A stretch of 64,000 nt of DNA from Autumnicola patrickiae (GTDB taxonomy: Bacteria > Bacteroidota > Bacteroidia > Flavobacteriales > Flavobacteriaceae). The notes below the pieces were generated by a model, which was not told the DNA's origin, did not search any database, and saw nothing but the letters and a program-made list of their open reading frames with translations. Positions 8,482 through 19,456 of this stretch are shown here, piece by piece. The DNA is taken from positions 62,001 through 126,000 of the forward strand of contig NZ_JAVRHM010000006.1 of assembly GCF_031846525.1 (NCBI RefSeq), given 5' to 3'. Made by a program: the position numbers and the translations under genes. Within the stretch, counting starts at the first letter, position 1. Each line of letters opens with the position of its first letter.

Positions 8482-9732
8482 CTAATTTCTCCTTCTGCCG
8501 TAATTGCTGCCGGACTTAGACTTATTGTTATTATTATTTCTGCGTGGCCGATTGTTTGCCTTGTTTTCAGCCTTTCTTTCCAGAACCTCATCAAGACTTT
8601 CTGTAGGTTCGAATCCACTCATCACTTCTTTTTCCAGCGTTTCCCCAAGAAGTTTTTCGATGCCCCGTACATATTCATTTTCATCTACACTCACCAAAGA
8701 AATTGCTTCCCCACTGGCTCCTGCCCTTCCCGTACGTCCTATTCTATGCACGTAATCTTCCGGAATATTAGGAAGTTCATAGTTTATTACGTGTGGTAAA
8801 AGCGGAATGTCCAGGCCACGGGCGGCAATATCTGTCGCCACAAGTACGCGTACCCTTCCTTTTTTGAATCCGTCGAGTGCTTTTGTTCGTGCACCCTGAC
8901 TTTTATTTCCATGGATTGCTGCGGAAGTGATTCCGGTTTTTTCCAGTTTTTCACTTAGGCGGTTTGCACCGTGTTTAGTTCTGGTAAAAACCAGCACCTG
9001 TTCCCAGTTTCCGTCTGAAATCAACTTGGTAATTAAAGCAGTCTTCTTCGATTTGTTGGTTCTGTAAACTTTCTGGTCTACCTTTTCTGCTGTTGTATTT
9101 TCCGGAGTAGCTTCAACTAAAACAGGTTTTGTAAGGAAAGTATTCGCCAGTTGCTTTATATCCTTTGAAAAGGTTGCCGAAAACAGCAAATTCTGGCGCT
9201 TTTCCGGCATGAGTGCAAGGATTTTCTTAATATCTCTAAGAAATCCCATATCCAGCATCCTGTCAGCTTCATCCAAAACCAAAATTTCAATATTGGATAG
9301 AGTAAATGCTTTTTGCTGATGCAAATCCAGCAAACGTCCAGGCGTTGCCACCAATATATCTACTCCCTGACGCAAAGCGCGGATTTGTGGTGCGGAGTTC
9401 ACTCCGCCAAAAATCACGTGCGACTTAAGGTCAAGAAAGGTACTGTAATCTTTAACATCTTCTAAAACCTGTGCAGCAAGTTCCCTTGTTGGGGTTAAAA
9501 CTAAAGCGCGAACCGGTCTTTTTCTTAAATTTTCTCCTTCAGATAATATTTGAAGCATTGGCAAAGTAAAACCGGCAGTTTTGCCTGTCCCTGTTTGCGC
9601 CGATGCTAAAATATCTCTTCCTTCTAAAATAAACGGAATTGCCTTTTCCTGGATAGGTGAAGGCGTAGTGTGTCCTTTTTTGCTAATTGCTTTCAGCAAG
9701 GGTTCAGACAGACCCAATGATTTAAATGACAT
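8482..9732 (-). CDS. DEAD-box ATP-dependent RNA helicase (RhlE-like)
   Basis: A 416-residue RNA helicase. All core motifs are visible: Q motif (TTPSPIQEKAIPFIL), motif I AQTGTGKT, PTRELA, VLDEADRMLDMGF (motif II DEAD), SATFS (motif III), and the second domain with TDIAARGLDIP and HRIGRTGRAG (motif VI). A short Asn/Arg/Lys-rich tail (RPRRNNNNNKSKSGSNYGRR) probably contacts RNA, as in RhlE/RhlB-type proteins taking part in ribosome assembly or mRNA decay. It has its own -7 box and terminator, so it is probably monocistronic. Confidence 0.95.
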   Translation of the reverse strand: MSFKSLGLSEPLLKAISKKGHTTPSPIQEKAIPFILEGRDILASAQTGTGKTAGFTLPMLQILSEGENLRKRPVRALVLTPTRELAAQVLEDVKDYSTFLDLKSHVIFGGVNSAPQIRALRQGVDILVATPGRLLDLHQQKAFTLSNIEILVLDEADRMLDMGFLRDIKKILALMPEKRQNLLFSATFSKDIKQLANTFLTKPVLVEATPENTTAEKVDQKVYRTNKSKKTALITKLISDGNWEQVLVFTRTKHGANRLSEKLEKTGITSAAIHGNKSQGARTKALDGFKKGRVRVLVATDIAARGLDIPLLPHVINYELPNIPEDYVHRIGRTGRAGASGEAISLVSVDENEYVRGIEKLLGETLEKEVMSGFEPTESLDEVLERKAENKANNRPRRNNNNNKSKSGSNYGRRRN

Positions 9733-9785
9733 AAAAATTGTTTAAAAAATGACAATTTTAAGCTATGCCATTTTTATATAAGCGG

Positions 9786-9793
9786 CAAAGGTA
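9786..9793 (-). promoter_or_regulatory. -7 box of the DEAD-box helicase (TACCTTTG)
   Basis: CAAAGGTA on the plus strand is a TAnnTTTG box on the minus strand, 54 nt upstream of the helicase ATG. Confidence 0.7.
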
Positions 9794-9852
9794 CGGCTAA
9801 TTCCCGAGCTAATCTATTTTTGGGGTTTAAGTGGGGTTTAGCGGAGTTGTGG

Positions 9853-9914
9853 GGTTGTCTGTTGTCTGTTGTCTGTTGTCAAAGTTCCAGGTTTCAGGTT
9901 TCAGGTTTCAAAGA
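9853..9914. repeat. 7-bp tandem repeats (GTTGTCT and GTTTCAG units)
   Basis: Four near-identical GTTGTCT units run directly into three AGGTTTC units and then more degenerate heptamers. The period of seven is exact across the change in unit sequence. Confidence 0.85.
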
Positions 9915-9920
9915 AAAGAG

Positions 9921-9947
9921 ACTGTTAAAATGGCAATTTTCGATTCT
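9921..9947 (-). repeat. Dispersed near-palindromic element
   Basis: The minus strand reads TCGAAAATTGCCATTTTAA, a clear member of the family. Confidence 0.6.
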
Positions 9948-10137
9948 AAATTTTCCCACCAATCCACAAGTAAACTCAGAGAGCTTCCGCAGAATCCTTT
10001 TTAGCGAGTGTCCTGATTCTTATCTCCTGTTTCCTTATTCAGTTTACGGTGAACGATCTAAAATAACAATTATAAATCTATAAATTTACTACGAATGCTC
10101 GAATAAATTCTTCATACTCTCTCCTCTAAAAAGATGA

Positions 10138-10165
10138 AGGCTCTAAATTGGCAATTATCGGCATA
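10138..10165 (-). repeat. Dispersed near-palindromic element
   Basis: The minus strand reads GCCGATAATTGCCAATTTAG, with one insertion relative to the consensus core. Confidence 0.55.
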
Positions 10166-10206
10166 ATAACTTTCGTACTTCTAACTTCATCACCTCGTAC
10201 CTCAAA
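10165..10206. repeat. Degenerate 7-bp tandem repeat
   Basis: ACTTTCG, TACTTCT, AACTTCA, TCACCTC, GTACCTC heptamers run up to the argS stop codon. Confidence 0.5.
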
Positions 10207-11985
10207 TCACATTCTCTCCGGAACCTGGATTCCTAATAAAGCGAAAGAAGATTTTATTACATTTCCGACGGCTTGCGATAATTGTACTCTAAAAACCTTC
10301 TCTGCCAGTTCGTCTGCGCCCAGAATAGTCACATTTTGATAAAATGAATTAAATTCTTTCACCAGTTCGTAGGTATAATTCGCGATAAGCGCCGGACTAT
10401 GATTCTCTGCTGCCAACTGCACCGTTTCAGGATAAAGCTGAAGCTGCTTTATCAATTCTTTCTCCTTGTCGTGCAATTGATAGTCTGCCGGGACATCTTT
10501 CCTGTGGTCAAAACTGACTTTTCTTATAATTGACTGGATCCTGGCGTAGGTGTACTGGATAAACGGACCGGTATTTCCCTGGAAATCCACCGATTCCTTT
10601 GGATCGAATAAAATCCGTTTTTTAGGATCCACCTTCAGGATATAATATTTTAAGGCTCCAAGGCCAATGGTGCGATACAATTCGTCCTTTTCTTCCTCAG
10701 AATAGCCGTCTAATTTTCCTAATTCTTCAGAAATAGTACGCGCTGTTTCCTTCATTTCAACAATAAGATCATCGGCATCTACAACCGTTCCTTCGCGGCT
10801 TTTCATTTTTCCGCTAGGTAAATCCACCATTCCGTAGCTAAGGTGGTAGAGATAATCTGCCCAATCGAAACCAAGTTTTTTCAGAATAAGGAAAAGCACT
10901 TTAAAGTGATAATCCTGTTCGTTTCCTACCGTATAAACCATTCCGTTTATATCGAAATCCTTTACTCGTTGGATGGCGGTACCAATATCCTGCGTCATAT
11001 AAACCGCCGTGCCATCGCTTCTAAGCACAATTTTCTCATCCAGGCCTTCGTCTGTAAGATCTATCCAAACACTGCCGTCGTCTTTTCGATAAAAAACTCC
11101 TTTTTCCAGCCCCTGGTTTACCACGTCTTTCCCGAGAAGATAGGTGTTACTTTCGTAATAATTTTTATCAAAATCCACTCCCAATGCATCATAGGTTTTC
11201 TCAAAACCATCGTAAACCCACTGATTCATCTTTTCCCAGAGCGCAACCACTTCAGGATCTCCCGCTTCCCATTTAAGCAGCATTTGTTTTGCTTTAACCA
11301 AAATAGGAGCGTCAGCTTTTGCAGCTTCTTCAGAAAGACCTTTTTCCTTTAACTCAGCAATTTCTTTTTTGTATTCCTGATCGAATTTTACGTAATAATT
11401 TCCAACTAATTTATCTCCTTTAAGCCCTGTCGATTCAGGAGTTTCTCCATTTCCGAAGTGCTCCCAGGCCAGCATGGATTTACAAATATGGATTCCGCGG
11501 TCATTTATAATCTGGGTTTTATAGACTTTATTTCCGGCAGCTTTAAGAATTTCTGAAACCGAATAGCCTAATAAGTTATTCCGGATATGGCCAAGATGTA
11601 AAGGTTTATTTGTGTTTGGCGAGGAATATTCTACCATAATTCCTTTGGCATCCTGAGCCGGAAGAAGAATTCCGAAATCTTCCCTGTTCTTCATATTTCC
11701 GAAGAAATTGAGGTAGAAAGAATTACTCAGCACAATATTTAAAAATCCCTGCACCACATTAAAATGGGAAACCTCAGCAACATTTTCCTGAAGATAATTG
11801 CCAATTTCCTGCCCTAACTTTGCAGGATTAGTTTTGACCTGGCGCAACATAGGAAACGTAACCAACGTTACATCACCCTCAAAATCCTTACGGGTAGGCT
11901 GAAATTCTACCTGGTTGATTTCAACATCATGAATTTTTTTAACAGCTTCTTTTACGTGGGTTGCAAGAATGCTTTGGATTGCCAT
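10207..11985 (-). CDS. argS: Arginyl-tRNA synthetase
   Basis: A 592-residue class I aminoacyl-tRNA synthetase charging tRNA-Arg. The N-terminal additional domain is followed by the HIGH-like motif PLHLGHIRNN, the catalytic core (SDGTAVYMTQDIG), the KMSKS-equivalent SGKMKSREGTVVDADDL and the C-terminal anticodon-binding helical domain ending in ALLGIQVPERM. Length is full. A TATCTTTG promoter box lies at 12029-12036 and the gene appears to be transcribed alone. Confidence 0.97.
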   Translation of the reverse strand: MAIQSILATHVKEAVKKIHDVEINQVEFQPTRKDFEGDVTLVTFPMLRQVKTNPAKLGQEIGNYLQENVAEVSHFNVVQGFLNIVLSNSFYLNFFGNMKNREDFGILLPAQDAKGIMVEYSSPNTNKPLHLGHIRNNLLGYSVSEILKAAGNKVYKTQIINDRGIHICKSMLAWEHFGNGETPESTGLKGDKLVGNYYVKFDQEYKKEIAELKEKGLSEEAAKADAPILVKAKQMLLKWEAGDPEVVALWEKMNQWVYDGFEKTYDALGVDFDKNYYESNTYLLGKDVVNQGLEKGVFYRKDDGSVWIDLTDEGLDEKIVLRSDGTAVYMTQDIGTAIQRVKDFDINGMVYTVGNEQDYHFKVLFLILKKLGFDWADYLYHLSYGMVDLPSGKMKSREGTVVDADDLIVEMKETARTISEELGKLDGYSEEEKDELYRTIGLGALKYYILKVDPKKRILFDPKESVDFQGNTGPFIQYTYARIQSIIRKVSFDHRKDVPADYQLHDKEKELIKQLQLYPETVQLAAENHSPALIANYTYELVKEFNSFYQNVTILGADELAEKVFRVQLSQAVGNVIKSSFALLGIQVPERM

Positions 11986-12028
11986 TTGGTCTTATGTTTT
12001 TTATAATTAAAATCTGAATAAGAAGGTG

Positions 12029-12036
12029 CAAAGATA
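12029..12036 (-). promoter_or_regulatory. argS -7 box (TATCTTTG)
   Basis: CAAAGATA on the plus strand; a perfect TAnnTTTG box 44 nt upstream of the argS ATG. Confidence 0.75.
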
Positions 12037-12277
12037 AGAGAAATTAGATGTTTGCCTACAGGCTTTACACTCAAATAGCTATCTTTAATGTTTGGGTGAA
12101 GGGTAAAAGTGGAGTTCATGCCTTTAAAAAATTTTTAATTATGGAAGAGGTATATTCCAATTTTGAATATCTAAAAAATGATTGGAACTTTACAGCGTTA
12201 CATCAAATCAAAAGGTGAAAAATAACTTTTTATTTTCCCTCTCTCATTTTATCTGATAAACAACAGACACTTCTTCT

Positions 12278-13204
12278 TTGCACCTTCTAAAATCCTACAT
12301 ATCCTTCCTCCTAAAAAGCCAAAACCAGCACGGGCTCCACTCCCCTTTTGTTTATGCACTGGTGACAAAGTGTTTTTATGATAAAGAAAAGTATCCAGCG
12401 TATGATCTTCTAAAATCCTTCCGGAGAAGCTTACTGAAGAATGATAATTTCATCAAAGTAACCGACTTTGGTGCGGGAAGCAGGGTTTTCAGTTCTGATA
12501 AAAGAAAAATTTCAGCAGTGGCAAAGAATGCAGGGATTTCGAGGAAGCGTGCAAAGCTTCTTTACCGGCTGGTGAACTACCTTGAATGTAAAAATGTGCT
12601 GGAACTGGGAACTTCGCTCGGAATAGCTACTTCAGCAATGGCTGCGAATAAAAGCACTAACGTGCTGACTGTAGAAGGTTGCCCCGAAACGGCAAATATT
12701 GCCCAACAGCAATTCGACAGATTCGGATTAAATAATAATATTCAGATGAAAATTGGCAAATTTGAAGATGCGCTGGAGGAAGTTGTTGGTGGAAAGTGGA
12801 AAGAGGAAAGTGAGTCAGGACTCAGGAATCAAGAGAAAGGAGGCAAGAGACGACAGAGAGGAGAGTGGAAAGTGGAAAGAGAAAACAAGAAAGAGAAAAG
12901 AGAAGAGCAAACGGCAGGAGGAGAAACAAACAACAATTTACAAACTACGAATTACAACCTGGTATTCTTCGACGGAAATCACCAAAAGCAGCCTACCTTA
13001 GAATACTTCCATAAATTACTGCCTGCTGCTAAAAACAATTCAGTTTTTATTTTTGACGATATTCACTGGTCGCCGGAAATGGAAGAGGCCTGGGAAGAAA
13101 TAAAAAAACATCCTGAAGTCACGGTTTCCATAGATACTTTTTACTGGGGACTTATTTTCTTCAGAATAGAACAGGCCAAGCAGCATTTTGTTATAAGACT
13201 GTAG
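12278..13204 (+). CDS. Class I SAM-dependent methyltransferase with low-complexity insert
   Basis: A 308-residue methyltransferase of the O-methyltransferase type common in Flavobacteriaceae. The N-terminus (LLKSQNQHGLHSPFVYALVTKCFY) is conserved in the group. The SAM-binding part is visible as NVLELGTSLGIATSAMA and LTVEGCPETA, and the fold resumes at YNLVFFDGNH and FIFDDIHWSPEMEEAW. Between them about 57 residues (170-227) rich in K, E, R and N are encoded by 7-bp-period repeat DNA like that found between genes. The start is a TTG at 12278; no ATG gives the conserved N-terminus, so the exact start is uncertain. The substrate is unknown, and whether the insert is tolerated is open. Confidence 0.8.
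   Translation: MHLLKSYISFLLKSQNQHGLHSPFVYALVTKCFYDKEKYPAYDLLKSFRRSLLKNDNFIKVTDFGAGSRVFSSDKRKISAVAKNAGISRKRAKLLYRLVNYLECKNVLELGTSLGIATSAMAANKSTNVLTVEGCPETANIAQQQFDRFGLNNNIQMKIGKFEDALEEVVGGKWKEESESGLRNQEKGGKRRQRGEWKVERENKKEKREEQTAGGETNNNLQTTNYNLVFFDGNHQKQPTLEYFHKLLPAAKNNSVFIFDDIHWSPEMEEAWEEIKKHPEVTVSIDTFYWGLIFFRIEQAKQHFVIRL
12787..12957 (+). repeat. Heptamer-repeat tract inside the methyltransferase gene
   Basis: Purine-rich units such as GTGGAAA (twice), GAGGAAA, AGGACTC, AGGAATC, TGGAAAG (twice), AGAAAAC and later ATTTACA, AACTACG, AATTACA keep a period of seven. The reading frame stays open through the tract. Confidence 0.75.
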
Positions 13205-13360
13205 ACTGTAGGCTAATTAAATCAAAAAGTCAACGAGTTTAAATTTAATGAGTTTCCTTTTGCAGTTCCTCTTTTCCTTCTTCACTCTACACCATAAAAA
13301 TTGTACAGTTGTAACAAATCTCTTTAACTTGCGTCTTATCCTTTGAAAACAGCTTTACAA

Positions 13361-14059
13361 ATGAGCAGAGTCATCGAAATTACCAGCATTACCCGTGATT
13401 TTCCACTGGGCCAGGAAACCGTGAAAGTACTTAAAGGAATCGATCTGAAAATTGAACGTGGAGAATACGTGGCATTTATGGGACCTTCAGGATCTGGGAA
13501 ATCTACTCTTATGAATTTACTGGGTTGTCTTGACACTCCAACTTCGGGATCTTATATCCTCAACGGAAAAGATGTAAGCAAGATGACTGATGATGAACTG
13601 GCTGAGGTACGGAACAAAGAAATTGGTTTTGTTTTTCAGACATTCAACCTTTTACCACGTACTACCGCCCTGGATAATGTTGCTTTACCTATGGTTTATG
13701 CAGGATATTCAAAAACTGAAAGGACTAAACGGGCAAAAGAGGTTCTTACCAACGTAGGTCTTGGTGACCGTATGGATCACAAGCCCAATCAACTTTCCGG
13801 CGGGCAAAGACAGCGTGTTGCTGTTGGCCGCGCCCTGGTGAACAAACCTTCAATAATCCTTGCCGATGAACCTACCGGAAACCTGGATTCCAAAACTTCG
13901 GTAGAAATCATGCACCTTTTTGATGAAATACATGCTGCGGGCAATACGGTTATCCTGGTAACTCATGAAGAAGATATTGCAGAACATGCACATCGCATTA
14001 TCCGTCTTAAAGATGGTATTGTAGAAAGTGACGAAAGAAAGGAAGTGATAAGCAGGTAA
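13361..14059 (+). CDS. ABC transporter ATP-binding protein (LolD/MacB type)
   Basis: A 232-residue ATPase of the MacB/LolD group. Motifs are Walker A GPSGSGKST, Q-loop VFQTFNLLP, signature LSGGQRQRVAVGRAL, Walker B IILADEPTGNLD and the switch His in LVTHEED. The ATG at 13361 is used because the TTG 18 nt earlier falls in a promoter-like sequence (TATCCTTTG) and the conserved N-terminus begins at MSRVIEI. No FtsX-type permease gene is adjacent, so its membrane partner must be encoded elsewhere; lipoprotein release or macrolide-type export are both possible. Confidence 0.9.
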   Translation: MSRVIEITSITRDFPLGQETVKVLKGIDLKIERGEYVAFMGPSGSGKSTLMNLLGCLDTPTSGSYILNGKDVSKMTDDELAEVRNKEIGFVFQTFNLLPRTTALDNVALPMVYAGYSKTERTKRAKEVLTNVGLGDRMDHKPNQLSGGQRQRVAVGRALVNKPSIILADEPTGNLDSKTSVEIMHLFDEIHAAGNTVILVTHEEDIAEHAHRIIRLKDGIVESDERKEVISR

Positions 14060-14129
14060 TCCTGAAAAGTTTACTTATTGTTGATTGCTTATTGTTTATT
14101 TGACTTTTCCCATTCACGTAAAACTTTCT

Positions 14130-14137
14130 TATCTTCG
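14130..14137 (+). promoter_or_regulatory. -7-like box TATCTTCG
   Basis: A TAnnTTCG variant 16 nt upstream of the small membrane protein gene. The same variant recurs at 31125, 39047, 52956 and, on the minus strand, 30180. Confidence 0.55.
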
Positions 14138-14152
14138 TGAAAAGAACCCAAG

Positions 14153-14347
14153 ATGCTTGATTTTGATCAGGAAACCTGGCTTTACCTTGCTATTATCGCT
14201 GCTATTTTTATCTACTTCAGCAGGAACTCGAGACGCGCAAAGAACAATCGGAAAAATAGAAAAAACAGAAATTTTAGAAGAAGGTATTTGGAACGCAGAA
14301 AGCAGGAAAAATCTGAAGAAAATTTTCAGGACAAAAATAAAACATGA
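14153..14347 (+). CDS. Small single-pass membrane protein coupled to the adenosyltransferase
   Basis: A 64-residue protein with one N-terminal membrane helix (about residues 9-22, WLYLAIIAAIFIYFS) and a strongly basic tail rich in Arg, Asn and Lys, predicted to face the cytoplasm. Its stop codon overlaps the start of the cobalamin adenosyltransferase gene (ATGA), which indicates coupled translation and supports the gene as real. A promoter-like box lies just upstream. It is not recognised as a named family; a role with the adenosyltransferase is only suggested by the overlap. Confidence 0.7.
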   Translation: MLDFDQETWLYLAIIAAIFIYFSRNSRRAKNNRKNRKNRNFRRRYLERRKQEKSEENFQDKNKT

Positions 14348-14916
14348 AAATATACACCAGAACCGGTGACAAAGGAACTACTGCGCTATTCGGCGGTACC
14401 CGCGTCCCGAAACATCATATTAGGATTGAAAGCTACGGCACTGTAGACGAACTTAACTCCCATATTGGACTTCTACGCGACCAGGATATTGAAAATTATA
14501 TTAAGCAAAACCTGATCAAGATTCAGGACCGTCTCTTTACAATTGGGTCGATCCTGGCTACAGATCCCGAAAAGGCTGTGCTTAAAAATGGACAACAGCG
14601 GTTATCCATTCCGAAAATTTCTGAAGAAGACATAGCGTTTCTTGAAGAAGAAATGGATAAGATGAATGAGGAACTTCCCGAAATGACGCATTTTGTACTT
14701 CCGGGCGGTCATCAAAGCGTGTCATTCTGTCACATCGCACGTTGTGTTTGCCGTAGAGCAGAACGTTTAGCCACAGCTCTTTATGAAATTGAAGCTTTTG
14801 ACGATTTGGTTCTAAAATATCTCAACAGACTCTCTGATTATCTTTTTGTGCTGGCACGAAAATTGACAAATTACTTCCAGTCGGAAGAAATAAAATGGAT
14901 CCCACAAAAATCCTAG
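14344..14916 (+). CDS. Cob(I)alamin adenosyltransferase (PduO type)
   Basis: A 190-residue ATP:corrinoid adenosyltransferase that makes adenosylcobalamin. The N-terminal MKIYTRTGDKGTTALFGGTRV is the ATP-binding signature of the PduO/MMAB family. YGTVDELNSHIGLLR and the C-terminal RAERL plus YLNRLSDYLFVLAR complete the conserved trimeric core. The product is the cofactor of the IcmF mutase at 55.8 kb, and MeaB at 25.2 kb belongs to the same chemistry. It overlaps the small membrane protein gene upstream. Confidence 0.95.
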   Translation: MKIYTRTGDKGTTALFGGTRVPKHHIRIESYGTVDELNSHIGLLRDQDIENYIKQNLIKIQDRLFTIGSILATDPEKAVLKNGQQRLSIPKISEEDIAFLEEEMDKMNEELPEMTHFVLPGGHQSVSFCHIARCVCRRAERLATALYEIEAFDDLVLKYLNRLSDYLFVLARKLTNYFQSEEIKWIPQKS

Positions 14917-14937
14917 AAGTTTCATTTTCCCTCTTCT

Positions 14938-14960
14938 AAAATTTATTTTTGCAAAAATTA
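14938..14960 (+). promoter_or_regulatory. First copy of a duplicated promoter sequence
   Basis: A 23-bp sequence containing TATTTTTG (14944-14951), a TAnnTTTG box, repeated perfectly at 15028-15050. Both precede the DUF2795 gene. Confidence 0.6.
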
Positions 14961-15027
14961 AGGTTTTAGAGTAAGTTCTTAACGGTATTGAATAATTATA
15001 AGATTTTTTTCTTGGCTATATCAGCAA

Positions 15028-15050
15028 AAAATTTATTTTTGCAAAAATTA
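15028..15050 (+). promoter_or_regulatory. Second copy of a duplicated promoter sequence
   Basis: Identical to 14938-14960 over 23 bp. The box at 15034-15041 is 26 nt upstream of the ATG at 15067, the usual distance in this window. Confidence 0.7.
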
Positions 15051-15066
15051 TAAACCAGATTCGATC

Positions 15067-15288
15067 ATGTATTGGACTTTAGAATTAGCATCTTACTTAA
15101 GTGATGCGCCATGGCCTGCCACAAAAGATGAGTTAATAGACTATGCAATTAGAACGGGTGCGCCTTTAGAAGTTGTTGAAAATCTACAGGCCATCGAGGA
15201 TGAAGGAGATTCCTACGATTCTATTGAGGAAATTTGGCCAGACTATCCCACAGATGATGATTATCTCTGGAATGAGGATGAATATTGA
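15067..15288 (+). CDS. DUF2795 family small acidic protein
   Basis: A 73-residue acidic protein. The core (LASYLSDAPWPATKDELIDYAIRTGAPLEVVENLQAI) is the DUF2795 fold, and the tail is a run of Asp/Glu/Trp/Tyr. The family is highly conserved in Bacteroidota and its function is unknown. Two identical promoter boxes lie upstream and a strong terminator downstream, so it is a separate, probably well-expressed transcription unit before secA. Confidence 0.88.
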   Translation: MYWTLELASYLSDAPWPATKDELIDYAIRTGAPLEVVENLQAIEDEGDSYDSIEEIWPDYPTDDDYLWNEDEY

Positions 15289-15306
15289 CACGAACCATTA
15301 GAAATA

Positions 15307-15345
15307 AAGCAAAAAAGTCTCCAAAGTGAGGCTTTTTTTTTGCTT
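15307..15345 (+). terminator. Rho-independent terminator after the DUF2795 gene
   Basis: AAGCAAAAAAGTCTC pairs with GAGGCTTTTTTTTTGCTT around a six-base loop, ending in a long T run. Confidence 0.85.
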
Positions 15346-15352
15346 ACATTTG
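15345..15352 (+). promoter_or_regulatory. secA -7 box (TACATTTG)
   Basis: A TAnnTTTG box 23 nt upstream of the secA ATG, directly after the preceding terminator. Confidence 0.75.
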
Positions 15353-15375
15353 AAACATATTAAAACAAAAAACTT

Positions 15376-18738
<3,363 letters not shown>

Positions 18739-18766
18739 ATCGTAGACTAGACTGTAGACGAAATAA

Positions 18767-18807
18767 AAAATCCCGAAAAACTGAAAATGGTTTTTCGGGA
18801 TTTTTGT
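18767..18807 (+). terminator. secA terminator
   Basis: AAATCCCGAAAAAC pairs with GTTTTTCGGGATTT around an eight-base loop and is followed by TTTGTTTG. Confidence 0.9.
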
Positions 18808-18839
18808 TTGCCCTATGTAGTCCGTAGCAATTAACTACA

Positions 18840-18866
18840 GGCCGATAAAAGCCATTTTTGAGGCAA
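18840..18866 (+). repeat. Dispersed near-palindromic element
   Basis: GGCCGATAAAAGCCATTTTT followed by GAGGCAATGCTAAA. The downstream extension matches the copy at 20225, so the repeat unit can exceed 30 bp. Confidence 0.6.
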
Positions 18867-18936
18867 TGCTAAAGTGAGCTAATTACAGAAGTTTTCCTCC
18901 TTATAAAACAGGGATAGCTGATGGTGGAGGTGGTAT

Positions 18937-18963
18937 GGTCGATAATTGCCATTTTTGAGATCC
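18937..18963 (+). repeat. Dispersed near-palindromic element
   Basis: GGTCGATAATTGCCATTTTT followed by GAGATCC; essentially the family consensus, only 97 bp from the preceding copy. Confidence 0.65.
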
Positions 18964-19456
18964 TCTATTAACCACAGCAATGAAAATTTAAACAGTGAAA
19001 TATTCAATTGACAAAAAAATTTTAAACTTAAAACTTGATTAATATTATTTAAAAAGAAATTATTTAATTTTGCTTTAAAGAAGGCAGTGCTGGCATAAAA
19101 GAAAATTCCTGAATTAAAATCTATTTGCTTTCGTCTTTTACAACAGACCACTTTAATTAAATTTTCAACAATATTAATTTTATTGATCAAATAGAAAGCG
19201 ATCCAATTTTGGAAAATTTTTGATACTACTAAAATTTCCTTTTTAAAGGGAGAGTGGGAAGTATCTCATTAAAATGTTATTAGGTATTGATTTAATGCAA
19301 CATTTATAAGGTGACACTTCAGACCCCCGGCTTATACTATAATGACCTGAAAATACAATAGTACCTGCGAAAGGCAGTTAGCCCCAATACAAGAAATTTC
19401 GAATAATATAAAAACCAGAATTCCACTTTTAAGGATTCCACATCCCTGTTCATTTA

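Larger units (their letters stand above)
9733..10206. other. Gene-free region with repeats
   Basis: 474 bp between argS and the helicase gene with no convincing gene. It holds the helicase promoter, two groups of 7-bp tandem repeats (9853-9914 and about 10165-10206) and two copies of the ATTGCCATTTT element. An apparent 87-codon reading frame across the repeats (9820-10083) is repeat-derived and not credible as a gene. Confidence 0.8.
18739..19456. other. AT-rich gene-free region
   Basis: 718 bp between secA and the next gene. It contains the secA terminator and two dispersed elements (18840 and 18937). A minus-strand frame of 103 codons at 18879-19190 has no family resemblance, runs through one of the repeats and is not credited. 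Nothing recognisable is seen from 19200 to 19456. Confidence 0.75.

Noticed and set aside
9820..10083. Plus-strand frame of 87 codons between the helicase gene and argS
   Set aside because: It reads through heptamer repeats and a palindromic element; the protein has repeat-derived segments and no plausible fold.
12278..13204. Methyltransferase as a frameshifted or broken gene
   Set aside because: Both halves stay in one frame through the insert and all conserved segments are present, so it is called intact with an insert.
14085..14369. 94-codon frame overlapping the small membrane protein gene
   Set aside because: The alternative frame at 14153 has a membrane helix, a promoter-like box and a stop/start overlap with the adenosyltransferase gene; this frame has none of these.
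18879..19190. Minus-strand frame of 103 codons after secA
   Set aside because: Composition is that of AT-rich noncoding DNA (runs of F, N, K, I), it shows no family resemblance, and it crosses a dispersed repeat.
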